A DNA stretch of 64,000 bases from Thelonectria olida (taxonomy: Eukaryota > Ascomycota > Sordariomycetes > Hypocreales > Nectriaceae): positions 744,001 to 808,000 of the forward strand of contig JAGPYM010000012.1 in the NCBI GenBank assembly GCA_020736575.1, written 5' to 3'. The position numbers and the translations under genes were made by a program. Positions 13,001 through 23,879 of the stretch are shown piece after piece (within the stretch, counting starts at the first letter, position 1; the number at the start of each line of letters is the position of its first letter). The notes below the pieces were generated by a model. The model did not search any database and was not told the DNA's origin. It worked only from the letters and a program-made list of their open reading frames with translations.

Positions 13001-15911
13001 CGTCATTGCGATTGAGGAGGCCAAGAGTGTTAAGGCGGCTCGAGATGTTCGCATCAAGGCTGCCGCAGCCTGCGCCATGGTTGCCATGAAGATTCTGCCA
13101 AAGAAGCCTAGTCCGCTGATCAAGGGTATTATGGATTCCATTAAATTAGAAGAGAATCAATTGCTGCAGACACGATCCGCAGACACCATCGCCAGACTGG
13201 TCCAGCTCTTCACTGACAAGGGTCGAAGAGGCCCAGCTGATAAGGTGGTCTCAAACCTGGTCAAGTTCTCTTGTGTCGAGGTTGCAGAGACGCCCGAATT
13301 CCCTGTTCATGCCAGTAAGACAGAGTGTGTCCTGTCCATGCAAAAGGAGGAAGACAGAGTCGATCATCCAGATGCTGCGAAGTGGGCTCGGGAGGCCAAG
13401 GCCGCTCGCATCACTCGACGTGGTGCCAAAGAAGCTCTCGAGATTTTGTCCAAAACGTACGGAGCCAACCTTTTGGACGTCGTGCCTAGCCTGCGCACCT
13501 TTATGGAACAACCATTGGTTGAGGCTTTCACGGACGCCCTTCCTGCTGCGGCCAAGGACCCTGAGCAGACGTTTGGACAAGAGATTGTCGATGCCATGTC
13601 TGTTATCAGGACTATGACGCCGACTCTCGACCCTGCCTTGTATCCTTTTGTCATGCAGATGATGCCCTTGGTCATCAAAGCTCTCCATTCCGAACTTTCG
13701 GTGTTCCGCTACATGGCGGCCAAGTGTCTGGCTACCATCTGCAGTATCATCACTGTAGAAGGTATGACTGCATTGGTTGAACAAGTTCTCCCATCCATCA
13801 ACAATCCCCTCGATCTTAAATTCCGACAAGGTGCCATTGAAGCCGTCTACCACTTGATCGCCGTCATGGGCGACGCAATTCTGCCATACGTCATCTTCCT
13901 TATCGTGCCTGTTCTGGGCCGCATGAGTGATTCAGACAACGAGATTCGTCTCATTGCTACGACATCCTTCGCTACGTTGGTGAAGCTTGTGCCTTTGGAA
14001 ACGGGCATTCCGGATCCACCAGGTCTCTCCGAGGAAATGTTGAAGGGCAGAGATCGTGAAAGAACCTTCATCGCCCAGCTGCTCGATCCTAAGAAGGTGG
14101 AACCTTTCCAGATCCCCGTGGCTATCAAGGCCGAACTGCGTTCATACCAGCAGGACGGTGTCAACTGGCTCAACTTCCTCAACAAGTACCACCTGCACGG
14201 CATCCTCTGTGACGACATGGGTCTCGGAAAGACACTCCAGACCATCTGCATCGTTGCCAGTGATCACCACCAACGTGCCGAAGAATACGCCAAGACTCAG
14301 AACGTTGATGCGCGAAAGCTCCCGTCCCTCATCGTGTGTCCACCCACCCTCTCTGGACATTGGCAGCAAGAGATCAAGACCTACGCGCCGTTCCTCAGTG
14401 TTACTGCTTACGTCGGCCCGCCTGTGGAGAGAAAAGCAATCAAGGATCGACTTGGACAGACGGACATTGTCATTACATCGTACGATGTGTGTCGAAACGA
14501 TTCCGAAGTCCTCGATAAACACAACTGGAATTACGTCGTCTTGGATGAGGGCCATCTCATCAAGAACCCCAAGGCAAAGATCACTCAGGCAGTGAAGAGA
14601 CTTGCCAGTAACCACCGTCTCATCCTTACTGGAACGCCGATTCAAAACAACGTTCTTGAGCTGTGGTCCTTGTTTGACTTCCTTATGCCTGGCTTCCTGG
14701 GCGCAGAGAAAGTCTTCTTAGACCGATTTGCCAAACCGATTGCGGCAAGTCGATACAGCAAGGCTTCATCTAAGGAGCAAGAAGCCGGCGCCCTCGCCAT
14801 CGAGGCTCTCCACAAGCAGGTTCTTCCCTTCCTGTTGCGACGTCTCAAGGAGGAGGTGCTGAACGATCTTCCTCCGAAGATCTTACAGAACTACTACTGC
14901 GACTTGAGTGACCTCCAGAAGAAGCTTTTCGAGGACTTCACCAAGAAGCAGGGCAAGAAGATCCAAGCAGAGGCCGGAAGGGAAGATAAGGAAGCCAAAC
15001 AACACATCTTCCAAGCCCTTCAATACATGCGCAAGCTATGCAACTCACCCGCCATGGTGATGAAGCCTGGGAACACTCTCTACGACGACACACAGAAGAT
15101 CCTCTCTAAGCAGGGCACGTCGATTGAGGATCCTCAACACGCACCAAAATTGACGGCTCTGAGAGATCTGCTGGTGGATTGCGGTATTGGCGTCGAGGGA
15201 GGAGATTCCAACGACCCGTTGTACCAGCCCATTAAGCCTCACAGAGCACTTATCTTTTGCCAGATGAAGGAAATGTTGGATATGGTCCAGAACACAGTCC
15301 TCAAGCAGATGCTTCCGTCAGTGTCGCACTTGCGCCTTGATGGTGGTGTCGAAGCCAACAAGCGGCAGGACATTGTCAACAAGTTCAACAGCGACCCTTC
15401 GTACGATGTCCTGTTACTGACCACGAGCGTTGGTGGCCTGGGTCTAAACTTGACTGGTGCAGACACTGTCATCTTCGTGGAGCATGACTGGAATCCCCAA
15501 AAGGATCTACAAGCCATGGACCGGGCTCACCGAATCGGTCAGAAGAAGGTGGTCAATGTGTACCGACTGATTACTCGCGGAACTCTGGAAGAGAAGATTC
15601 TAAGTCTCCAGCGCTTCAAGATTGACGTGGCATCAACGGTCGTCAATCAACAGAATGCAGGTCTGTCCACAATGGATACAGATCAGATTTTAGACCTGTT
15701 TAACCTGGGAGACTCGGGACCACCCCTGATATCGGACAAGCCTCAGAATAATATGGAAGGAAGAGAGGAGGACATGGTGGATCTCGAAACAGGCGACGTA
15801 ATACGGCAACCCGGCAAGAAGGCATGGCTGGACGACCTGGGAGAGTTGTGGGACAACAAGCAATACGAGGAGAGTTTCGATCTGGACGACTTCATGAAGA
15901 CCATGTCTTAA
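10073..15911 (+). CDS. MOT1: TATA-binding-protein-associated factor MOT1 (Snf2-family ATPase), 3 exons
   Basis: Exons 10073-10083, 10147-10164 and 10268-15911 join to 1890 residues. Exon 2 is only 18 nt, but it restores the conserved MASRLDRLVTILETGSTRLIRDTAVNQ start, so the model is firm. The N-terminal two-thirds is HEAT-repeat-like. The C-terminus is a Snf2 helicase: GLGKT with Lys1331, a DEGH box at Asp1436 (the form typical of Mot1), LTGTPIQNN, and DRAHRIGQKK in the C lobe. MOT1 uses ATP to remove TBP from DNA in the nucleus and so redistributes the general transcription factor. A low-complexity acidic and basic insertion occupies about residues 95-290. Length and domain order match the family. 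Confidence 0.97.
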
Positions 15912-16386
15912 GTCGCTTAGCGGACCCTCGAGCTTCATGGTCTGTTCTCTTTATTTGGGCATGGTAATTGGAACGAGTATGGATTACTCGGAGAAAAAGG
16001 TGGTTTTGGGATTTACCACTCCTGTTGTCTGTATGATAGCACCATTATTAGCGAAGGAGTACTACTGTTTGTATCAATGTCAACGCGATCCCAAGTTCGG
16101 ATCGACTGTTTGCAACTATTCATCTGATTTCGCCTGTCCCTATCAAATGAAGCGTCTATAGTACAGCACTTCTCGATCTATGGTACTGGGCCCATGAAAA
16201 GCGCGCCATGGCATAATGTGCATCTATCAAGAAAGCATCATCTCATCGTGTTGTGTACCCCTGCGGATAATTCGACTATGCCTTTCTTGAACCGATCATC
16301 GCAATCGTCCACCACCGCAACACGCCGTTAACAAGACTGAACCGTCTTGATATGTTGGCTCATCCGCCACATCTCGGCGTCAAAAC
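15912..16386. other. Convergent 3' spacer MOT1 / orphan gene
   Basis: About 475 bp lie between two convergent stops. No coding signal, tRNA or repeat was seen. Confidence 0.65.
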
Positions 16387-17439
16387 TCATAGCTGGTGCA
16401 TACTCGCACGCTGGACCTCGCCAAGACTCTTGGTGATTTTGTCAAGTTCACTGACGTCGTCCCGCAACTTATCGGCCACGGCTCTCAACGAGACGAGCTC
16501 CGTGTCCCCCGTTTCGCGAGCCGTTAGTTCGTCGACGCGGGCTTCAAGCTCCTCCTGCGCTTCGAGCATAGTAGCGACCTTGGTTGCAAGGCCGGAGATT
16601 CTCAAGTCGACAGCCCCTTGGCACTCACACGTCTTGTTCGCAAGGCGGGAGATTCTCGAGTTGAGGGCTTCTCTGTGCTCTTGGGCCTCGTTCGCGAGGG
16701 TGGAAACCATCGAGTTGAGCGCCTCGTTGTCTTTTTGCGTCTTCTTGTGTTCTTCTTCCAAAGCTACGAGACGGCGAACCAGGTCATCGCGTGTGGTAGC
16801 AGAGATGAAGAGACTGGGCGTAGCACTGCTTCGCTCATCGGCCATCTGGCGCTGCTTTTTGGGCCCAGGTTCCTCCTCTTCGATATCAGAGACAAAGAGA
16901 CAGGAGATGGCGCGGCCTCGCTTCTCGACTGCCTGGTGTGCAACCTCAGTCGTCTGGTCCAGTTCAGGGTTCTTTCCCAAGTCGCCCGCTTCGTCTTCAC
17001 CACTGCCATTCTCCCCGTTGGGACTGGGATCTTCGTAACCGTAGTTGTAAGCGGGGATCGGTCCCGGATAGCTGAAGCCGTCGATCTTCTTGCCAAGGCG
17101 CTTCTCGAGCTCTTCTTTAGCCTTGAGAAGAGTTGGCTGACATTGGTAGCCATAGATGGCGGCGAGAACCCACCACTTCTCCCAAGACAAGTGGTGCGGT
17201 TTGAGCACGCCCTTGCAGCCGAACATGAATCGATAGTACTTGTGGCCTGTTATCCGTCCTACGGCCGACTTCGATGGTTGGGGCAGTCCATCTTTGACAT
17301 AGATGGCGATGATGTGGGCAACGTCGGACGGGAAATCGTTGCTGGAGAGGTTGAACTGCGCGATGAGTCTAACGGCGACTTGCTTTTGAACCCAAGTGAT
17401 CCCCTCTGGGAAGTCTGAAAGAGACAAATTGGAGACCAT
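16387..17439 (-). CDS. Hypothetical coiled-coil protein (orphan), single coding exon
   Basis: I do not recognise a family. ATG at 17439 gives 350 residues; a TTG six codons upstream is less likely. Residues 1-130 look globular and are rich in Trp and Tyr (SWEKWWVLAAIYGYQC). A Gly/Glu/Asp-rich linker and a basic KKQR patch follow, possibly nuclear. The C-terminal 120 residues are a charged heptad coiled coil containing three copies of an 18-residue unit (EALNSxxSxLAN-type), so part of the coding DNA arose by 54-bp duplication. The upstream leader is itself duplicated and bears splice donors. The clean 1-kb frame supports a real gene. It could be lineage-specific. Confidence 0.7.
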   Translation of the reverse strand: MVSNLSLSDFPEGITWVQKQVAVRLIAQFNLSSNDFPSDVAHIIAIYVKDGLPQPSKSAVGRITGHKYYRFMFGCKGVLKPHHLSWEKWWVLAAIYGYQCQPTLLKAKEELEKRLGKKIDGFSYPGPIPAYNYGYEDPSPNGENGSGEDEAGDLGKNPELDQTTEVAHQAVEKRGRAISCLFVSDIEEEEPGPKKQRQMADERSSATPSLFISATTRDDLVRRLVALEEEHKKTQKDNEALNSMVSTLANEAQEHREALNSRISRLANKTCECQGAVDLRISGLATKVATMLEAQEELEARVDELTARETGDTELVSLRAVADKLRDDVSELDKITKSLGEVQRASMHQL

Positions 17440-17467
17440 AATGGGCAATGACTGCAAGGTCTGGGAC

Positions 17468-17692
17468 GAGTGATATCGAATAACTTGAAGGACTTTGTGA
17501 TATTAGAGACGTAACAAAAAGGGGAATGCCAACAGAAATTACGTACCTCTTATCCCGTTGCTCGCTGTGAAGGATTGGTACGAACGATATTGAATAGCTT
17601 GAAGAGATTTGCGATATTAGAACAGATAATCTGAATGTTGGTGGTAATAGGCATTATATACCTGTTATCCCCTTGCCGGTTGTGAAGGTTTC
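17468..17692. repeat. Diverged tandem duplication (2 x about 110 bp, period 114)
   Basis: Two units, about 17468-17577 and 17583-17692, share the order GATAT-GAATA-CTTGAAG, then GATATTAGA, then a TACCT-TTATCCC block, then TGTGAAGG. On the minus strand each unit ends a GGGATAA-bearing exon-like block at a possible donor (GTACGT in one, GTATAT in the other). The array lies directly upstream of the orphan gene on the minus strand, so it may have duplicated a 5' leader exon. Copies are clearly diverged. Confidence 0.6.
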
Positions 17693-18407
17693 GGGCTGGA
17701 GTGTGGTGATGTTGAATGTGAACGGGGTTCGCCCAAGGTTTAGGCTGGAGATTATATTGGTAGGATATTCTCAAGACTTCCTTTTTATTAGGTTATGCTT
17801 AGGATTCACTTGAATCATTCTTGTGTTCTCCCCTATTTCGCTTGTTTCCGGGCGCATTCTCGGAGTTGCAAATAACCTCTGATGAGTTCGGCACGCTGGC
17901 GACAAATGACCACTTAATCCACTGGCTGGCGTTTGATCTTAACTTATTATGTCATCTATTGGTCTCTGAAGCCATAGTGAAACAGCACCAGTCGTCCTGC
18001 TTGTTCGGTACTACCTATCTTTGCGTCTGTACTGCAAGTCGATAGGCCCACGCTTGCGACTACGTACCTCCCTAGGTAGATAGAAGACATGGGATTCAAT
18101 CTTCTCCTTATTCGCACATGCCCAAGCAGGTGAGGATTGTGTTCTGCATATCTGGTACCGAACTGCACTGAAGTCGAACTGGACCCTTGCTCCTATTCTC
18201 ATTCTATCCTCCCTCCCAATGTCTCCACGTGTTGGAACGGAAGCTTCCTTCACGAGCGAGCCTGCTATTAATACTTGTTAACTAGACTTGGGTACCGAAG
18301 TAATGAGGATATTCATGCATTCAAATCTCTCCGTGTAATCGACATGTCGGATTCTTTTGATCAGGAAGGGTCTATCAATACAATTAGAGCCAGTACATAG
18401 TATCAAA
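17693..18407. other. Intergenic between the leader duplication and tRNA-Gly
   Basis: About 700 bp with no supported gene. A CCTAGGTAGATAG word occurs near 18071. Open frames on both strands here are short and unlike coding sequence. Confidence 0.6.
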
Positions 18408-18489
18408 GCGTGATTGGTTTAGTGGTAAAATTCTCCGTTGCCATCCGAGCAGCGTCGGGGAGCCCTGGGTTCGATTCCCAGATCACGCA
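18408..18489 (+). tRNA. tRNA-Gly(GCC) with an 11-nt intron
   Basis: The acceptor stem GCGTGAT pairs with ATCACGC, with discriminator A at 18489. The D arm is GGTTTAGTGGTAAAA. The anticodon stem CTCCG pairs with CGGGG (one G-U) and the loop carries anticodon GCC at 18440-18442. The T arm is CTGGG-TTCGATT-CCCAG. An 11-nt insert at 18444-18454 sits after position 37, the canonical site of nuclear tRNA introns. Removing it gives a standard fungal tRNA-Gly. Confidence 0.95.
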
Positions 18490-18507
18490 TCCTCTTTAAT
18501 TCTCTTC

Positions 18508-18512
18508 TTTTT
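18508..18512 (+). terminator. RNA polymerase III terminator (T5)
   Basis: A run of five T begins 19 nt after the tRNA 3' end, followed by another T4 run. This is the usual Pol III stop signal. Confidence 0.7.
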
Positions 18513-18854
18513 GGTTTTGTGAATGTCGATGTTTCCCAGTCGATACATTTTTTGCCTCTTGACTTGAGTTGACTATGAGATAGATGATTGTCGAGGCTTG
18601 TCCTTCATTGAGGTCAAAGTGTGGCTAGCTCCCAGGTGTGGCTTAGTGAAGCCACTCGAGCCTCATGGTGGGGTGCCTGATTGAGAACCCCGCCATCATG
18701 GACAGCTTCAAGCACTGTCCAGAACCTTCCACCTTGGTCAGTCAAGAGACACTTCAGCTTCACGCATCTTTGGACAAGCTCTCATTGTCCGAGTTCTCTC
18801 CAGTCTATCATATTTGGAAGCAATAGCGGTGCTTGAACTTGTTCATCACCGAAA
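18513..18854. other. CDC37 promoter region
   Basis: About 340 bp between the tRNA and CDC37. It includes GAACCTTC at 18722-18729, two inverted nGAAn half-units as in a minimal heat-shock element. That fits a chaperone gene but is weak evidence on its own. Nothing else was recognised. Confidence 0.4.
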
Positions 18855-20421
18855 ATGCCCGTCGACTACAGTAAATGGGTACGCCACCACCTCTCTCGCA
18901 TCTCCCGCTTGTCACTGGATATCGCTCACATTGCATTCTCTAACTAGGACGCCCTGGAGCTCAGCGATGACTCCGATATCGAGGTACACCCCAATGTCGA
19001 TAAGCGATCTTTCATCCGAGCGAAGCAGGCGCAAATCCACCAAGAGCGTCAACAGCGCAAGCACCAGATCGAGACGCTCAAATATGAGCGCATCATCAAC
19101 GATGGCTTGATGAAACGCATTTCCTCCCTCCTCAGCTCTCTTCGGGCTCATGCCTCCGAGGCTGCCACCCGAAGCCCCGCCGAAGTCGCGTTCCAAGCGG
19201 TCATGGAGTCTGCCGGCAATCCCAAGGATGACCAGCCCCCGCCACGACCGGAAGGCGTGCACAGCGAAGAGAAGGAACTTCCTACCTACTCCAAGATGAT
19301 GGCCACGCTTCTAGACCAGGTCAACAAGGCTTTGGATGAGAAGAAGCCAGAAAATCGATACGATGCGATGGTGGATGAGATTCAAGAGCACGAGAATAAG
19401 GTCAAGAAGCTGCAGGAGGAGCTCCTGAGCAAGTTAGGCGAGCTCGAGAAGGAGGAGGGCAAGAAGATTACGAGTGAGGGCATTCACACTGGATTTGACA
19501 GCTCGCACGTCTCCAAATCGAAGCCGACGGATAAGAAGGAGTCTACTCAGGTTGAGCTCTTGAACCCCGGCTTTTCTGCGCCCTCTGGATCTGGAGCTGG
19601 CAAGGAGGAGGCCAAGGTAGATGATGATGACGAGGTTGAGGCGTCCCCTGCAGCCAAGTACTTTGGAAAGATCAAGGCGGATGACTACTCAACAAGCTTG
19701 AACTTCCTGTCTCAGAACCCTCAGATCTTGGTTGAGAAGGAGACTGATGGGCTTTTGGTTCTCGCCTTTGACGCTGCTCTCGAGACCAAGGACGATCTCG
19801 CCAGGCAATACGTGCACCAAGCGCTACTCCTGCAGTACTGCCGTGCTCTGGGCAAGGACGGTGTGCCGCTCTTCTTCAAACGTATCACAACCAAGGGTCA
19901 TCAGGCTCAGGAGGTTTTTTACAAGGATGTGCAGGACACTTACATGAAGATCCGAACGCGGTCGCGAGAAATCATCGCCGAGCGTGCCAAGGAGGGTGAG
20001 ACGGAAGGGGTCGAGCAGATCCAGCTGCACGCGGTGGAGCCTGGGACTGTCATCTCGATCAAGGTGCCAGAGGCTAACAGCGAGGACCCTGAGGAGCAGG
20101 CAGCGAGGAAGATCTACGAGGGATTCAAGCCGGAGATGAAGAAGGCCTTGGAGTCTGGAGAGCTGGACAAGGTGAACAAGGTGCTGGGTGACATGAAGAT
20201 CGATGAGGCTGAGGAACTGGTTGGTCTCTTTGGTGAGGTACGTGTTATCATGTTCTTTTGAGTGACAAGGATGGGAAAGCTAACGGATTGGTTCACAGGC
20301 CAACATCTTGAGTCTCGAGGAGCAGATCATTGATGCGACGACGGAAGAGGGTCAGAAACAGCTCAAGGAAATGGAACAAGCGGCGGCCGCTGAGAATAAG
20401 TTTGCAGACGATCCCGAGTAA
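18855..20421 (+). CDS. CDC37: Hsp90 co-chaperone Cdc37, 3 exons
   Basis: Exons 18855-18878, 18948-20237 and 20299-20421 join to 478 residues. The start MPVDYSKWDALELSDDSD is the diagnostic Cdc37 N-terminus, with Ser14 in the CK2 phosphorylation context. A long coiled coil follows (about 30-200), then the Hsp90-binding domain (about 235-400), with a helical C-terminal part ending AENKFADDPE. Cdc37 loads protein kinases onto Hsp90 in the cytosol. Exon 1 has only eight codons. In intron 1 a CTAAC word is almost adjacent to the TAG acceptor, so the functional branch point is probably the upstream GCTCAC. All junctions are phase 0. Confidence 0.96.
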
Positions 20422-22223
20422 GGAATGAGATGGCGATGATGAGTAGGATCCGACGAGGATCCGATGACGCCAAGACGTGGAGGAAGGATGAAAATCACAT
20501 AAGCAGAGGTGCATGACATGGTTGGGTGTTGGAGGGATTATTGTGGTAGGTCTTTGAGTTTGAAGGAGTATCGAATGAAAGGCCGCGTCAGAAGCAACGA
20601 GGCAGCGCATGTGAATGTATGTAGTCTATGTCTTATGGTGACACAGCGAGACGAAAGATGAGGCAGAAAAAAAGTCCAGGGAGCCACATTGAAAGGCAGG
20701 GAACCGAGGTGGCTCGGACATGGCGATGACAAGGATTCGCTTCAACCCCCCGCAAATATAAGCAAAACCCATTCATGACAGAGCCTAGACGGCCCGGAGA
20801 AGATCCTCAAAAGGTTGCAGCTCGGCAGTTGGAATATCCAGCGCTCGGCAGCCGACTTCCAAACGTACGACTACTCACATCTGGCGCGCTCTGCGTGTCT
20901 TTGTCTCGTGGTGGTGGTTTCTCCAGAAGTGGCCGAGAGCCTATCCGTGAGGTTAAGGAATTAAAAATAGAAGCGATCCCACAGAAGGCACGAATACGTA
21001 ACACGTTCGAGTTTGGGTGGGTGGCCATTATTGTTGTGCGTTCGTGGTGGTTGCTTGCACTGCCTCGGGCGTGGCACTTGTGCGTGCACTATGTACGAGC
21101 AGACGTACATATCTACACCGTCAGTTTCTTTCTGCAGGCGAGATCTTCAAGGATTTGAGGGCTGGAGCAAGGACGAGGGCGTTCTGTGGACCTGTTAATG
21201 GGACGACGGGGTGTTTATTATGGCGATCTCATCAGGATGGATTATATGTGGACTGTACTGAATACTTGGAAAGACGGATGCAATGGATGGCGTATTTTGA
21301 GTAAGAAGCCTTGCTGGGACATGGGGCAAGCCGTGGCGGTCTAGATGAACGGGTGTTTGTTTCTGGGCTTGAAGCCGAGAGCATTGGACCAGTCGAGACA
21401 TGCCTGGACAGTTCGGCTGTGGCCATTTGCAGTAAACTGGGCGATTATGATGACCAACGAAGGCGCCGGACTGCCGCCTAGAGACGGGGGGACGACTTGC
21501 ATTGCATATTGTCCGCTGGCAGGCTGGCTTTTCTTTGGTTGCCTCCTCTTCTGAAGCTTTGCAAGGCCTGTCGAAGCTATTGCTTGGTACGTATGTCGCA
21601 TGCGTGTGTATGAATTCCATGAATCGATGCACTCTGCGCCGTGTCTCACCAGATATCAACTAAAGGGGAAGGGGTTTCAGAGGCGGCACAAGAACCGTCA
21701 CACCTTTGACAGGAGATCTGCCTCTGGCGGCGGGCGGTGGATCCTCGCTGACGTCTCGGGAGGGTGGCGCAGCACCGGCCGACGCCTCTCAGTGCACAAC
21801 CGCCGTCAACCACCAAACGAACAGCGGCAATAGCAGGCCATTTGTGCAAGTACCGATTTATTTTAGAAGAAAAAACAATCCAATCCGTAAAACCGGGTCG
21901 GGGCGACGTCAGCTCCTTGAAGCACGGACGGACGACACGGGGTACGGGGTTGCATCTCCACCAGCCGCACGCGAGACGAGGCACTCATCCAAGACGCTGC
22001 CTTTCATGGCTTGAACCATTATTTGCTATATCCCTTCATCTTCCCTTCCCTCTCTTTTGTCTATTCCCATCTTCTTCCGTGCCGTTTGACTGATTTCATT
22101 TCATCTTCATCTTCATCTTCATCTTCCATCTTGGGCTTCTCCTTCTTTCGTTCTTCGTCAGAGCCGTCCAACCCAGTTCCTTCGCTGCTTGTATACGAAG
22201 TGCATACCACCAACATCGTCAAG
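20422..22223. other. Intergenic, CDC37 to PLC-like gene
   Basis: About 1.8 kb. Open frames overlap on both strands and look random. The last 130 bp are CT-rich and contain a TCATCT microsatellite (22101-22124), probably in the leader of the next gene. Confidence 0.6.
22101..22124. repeat. (TCATCT)4 microsatellite
   Basis: Four perfect hexamers inside a CT-rich leader, with a degenerate copy on each side. It lies 100 bp upstream of the phosphodiesterase ATG. Confidence 0.9.
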
Positions 22224-23306
22224 ATGCTTCCCCATTCGCTCTACTCCTCCGCCGCCGCCGGGGTCCTCGCCCTCCTCGCCGCCTCCGTCTCTCCCGCTTC
22301 CGCCGCCACGGCATGCAACAACTCTCCTTCACTATGCTCGCGAAACTACAACAACATCACGCACATGGGCGCCCACGGAAGCTCGTTTCTGCGAGACGGA
22401 TCTGAAGCCATTAGTGCCGCTGGCAACCAAGACTACAACGCCACCGTCGCTCTCGACGCCGGCATAAGACTGCTCCAAGCGCAGGTCCACAAGCCCAACG
22501 AGACCCTCCGCCTGTGCCATACTTCGTGCCAGCTGCTCGACGCTGGAACACTCGAGGATTGGCTGTCAAAGATTAGCTATTGGATGGGCCAGAACCCCAA
22601 CGAGGTGGTGACCCTGCTGCTGGTCAACTCGGACGAAGCCGAGGCCACCGAGTTCGGCTCCGTCTTCAAGAGCTCCGGCATCTCCAACTACGCCTACAGC
22701 CCCAACTCCACCGAAGGCCCCTCGGGCGACTGGCCGACGCTCAACAACATGATCAAGAACGGCGAGCGCGTCGTCAGCTTCGTGACAAACATCAACGCCA
22801 CGACCGAGTACACGTACATCATGCCCGAGTTCGACTACATGTTCGAGACGGCCTTCGAAATCACGGAGCTCGACGGCTTCAACTGCACGCTCGACCGCCC
22901 CGGCAAGCTCGACTCGGCGTCGGACGCGCTGTCGAGCAACTACCTCAGCCTGGCCAACCACTTCAAGTACCAGACGCTCGGCACGGGCACGTCGCTGTTC
23001 ATCCCCGACGCCACCAACATTGAGATTGTCAACAGCGCAAACACGACCGAGGACGGAAACCTGGGCAAGCACCTGAGCGAGTGCAGCACCGAGTGGGGCG
23101 TCAAGCCCAACTTTGTGCTCGTCGACATGTTTGACGCGGGCGAGGTCATGGTGGCTGCGGATCGCATGAACAGCATTTCCGATGCCACGGGGCGTGTTGC
23201 CGTTGCTGATTCGACTGACGACTCGTCTGAGGCGAGCGGTCGGGACAAGAACATGGGTGCTGTTGCGCTCATTGCCTTCGTTGCTGCGGCCATTACTCTG
23301 GTGTAA
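22224..23306 (+). CDS. Secreted PLC-like phosphodiesterase, probable GPI-anchored protein
   Basis: ATG 22224 follows AAG and gives 360 residues without introns. Residues 1-28 form a signal peptide (hydrophobic core, ASAAT cleavage region). The body matches the PLC-like phosphodiesterase TIM-barrel superfamily seen in fungal secreted proteins. NNITHMGAHGSSF carries the first His of the active site; LCHTSCQLLD and DWL(x)KI follow, with several N-x-S/T sites and paired cysteines. The C-terminus is a small-residue segment plus a 15-residue hydrophobic tail (MGAVALIAFVAAAITLV), as in GPI-anchor signals. It likely acts at the cell wall or plasma membrane; the substrate is unknown. No EF-hand or C2 domain is present, so it is not a eukaryotic-type signalling PLC. 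Codon use is strongly GC-ending. Confidence 0.85.
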   Translation: MLPHSLYSSAAAGVLALLAASVSPASAATACNNSPSLCSRNYNNITHMGAHGSSFLRDGSEAISAAGNQDYNATVALDAGIRLLQAQVHKPNETLRLCHTSCQLLDAGTLEDWLSKISYWMGQNPNEVVTLLLVNSDEAEATEFGSVFKSSGISNYAYSPNSTEGPSGDWPTLNNMIKNGERVVSFVTNINATTEYTYIMPEFDYMFETAFEITELDGFNCTLDRPGKLDSASDALSSNYLSLANHFKYQTLGTGTSLFIPDATNIEIVNSANTTEDGNLGKHLSECSTEWGVKPNFVLVDMFDAGEVMVAADRMNSISDATGRVAVADSTDDSSEASGRDKNMGAVALIAFVAAAITLV

Positions 23307-23879
23307 GCTCGATGAGACGAGATTTACCCTACACCCACAAAAAACATACATGTACAAAACATTGGCACTCTACTGCCGACACCAGATCAGGCCAGGCCAG
23401 GCTGGTGTATTTAATTCGGGTTTTGTCGTTTGAGCATCGAGCGAGGCGTTCTGGGACAGCGCGGGTTCTGCATAGCATAAGGATTGTTGGTTATTCCAAG
23501 ATGGGGCATCAACGGGTTCGTTATTCTGTTTTGGATAGATATGGGCAGGAAATTGGAACCCCCTCACATGGCCGGGAAAAGGCCACAAGACATAGATAGA
23601 ATCATCAAATGTCAATGAAAGACGAGGCACAACGAATGCCTAAGTGTCACATGTTCCTTCGTCGCCTTCCATTCTGATGATCCGAGTGACGAGTTGCTTG
23701 GTGGAGTAGATTCGGTGACGTTTGTCAGCCAATAGGACCGATACCTTCGTCTATCCTAACCCTCCATTCCATCCATCCCGACACTTCTCAACGTCACCCT
23801 TGGGTGGAAACGACAACTTCACATGTTCAGAACCCCCATATCAAGAGCCTTATCGAAAGGACCTTTGTTGCTACGAACC
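23307..23879. other. Intergenic, PLC-like gene to ECM15-like gene
   Basis: About 570 bp holding the 3' flank of one gene and the promoter of the next. No additional gene, RNA or repeat was recognised. Confidence 0.6.

Noticed and set aside
18940..18947. CTAAC as branch point of CDC37 intron 1
   Set aside because: It touches the TAG acceptor, too close to serve as branch point; an upstream GCTCAC is more likely.
22566..23357. 263-codon minus-strand frame
   Set aside because: Antisense shadow of the PLC-like gene, Val/Arg/Gly-rich, no family features.
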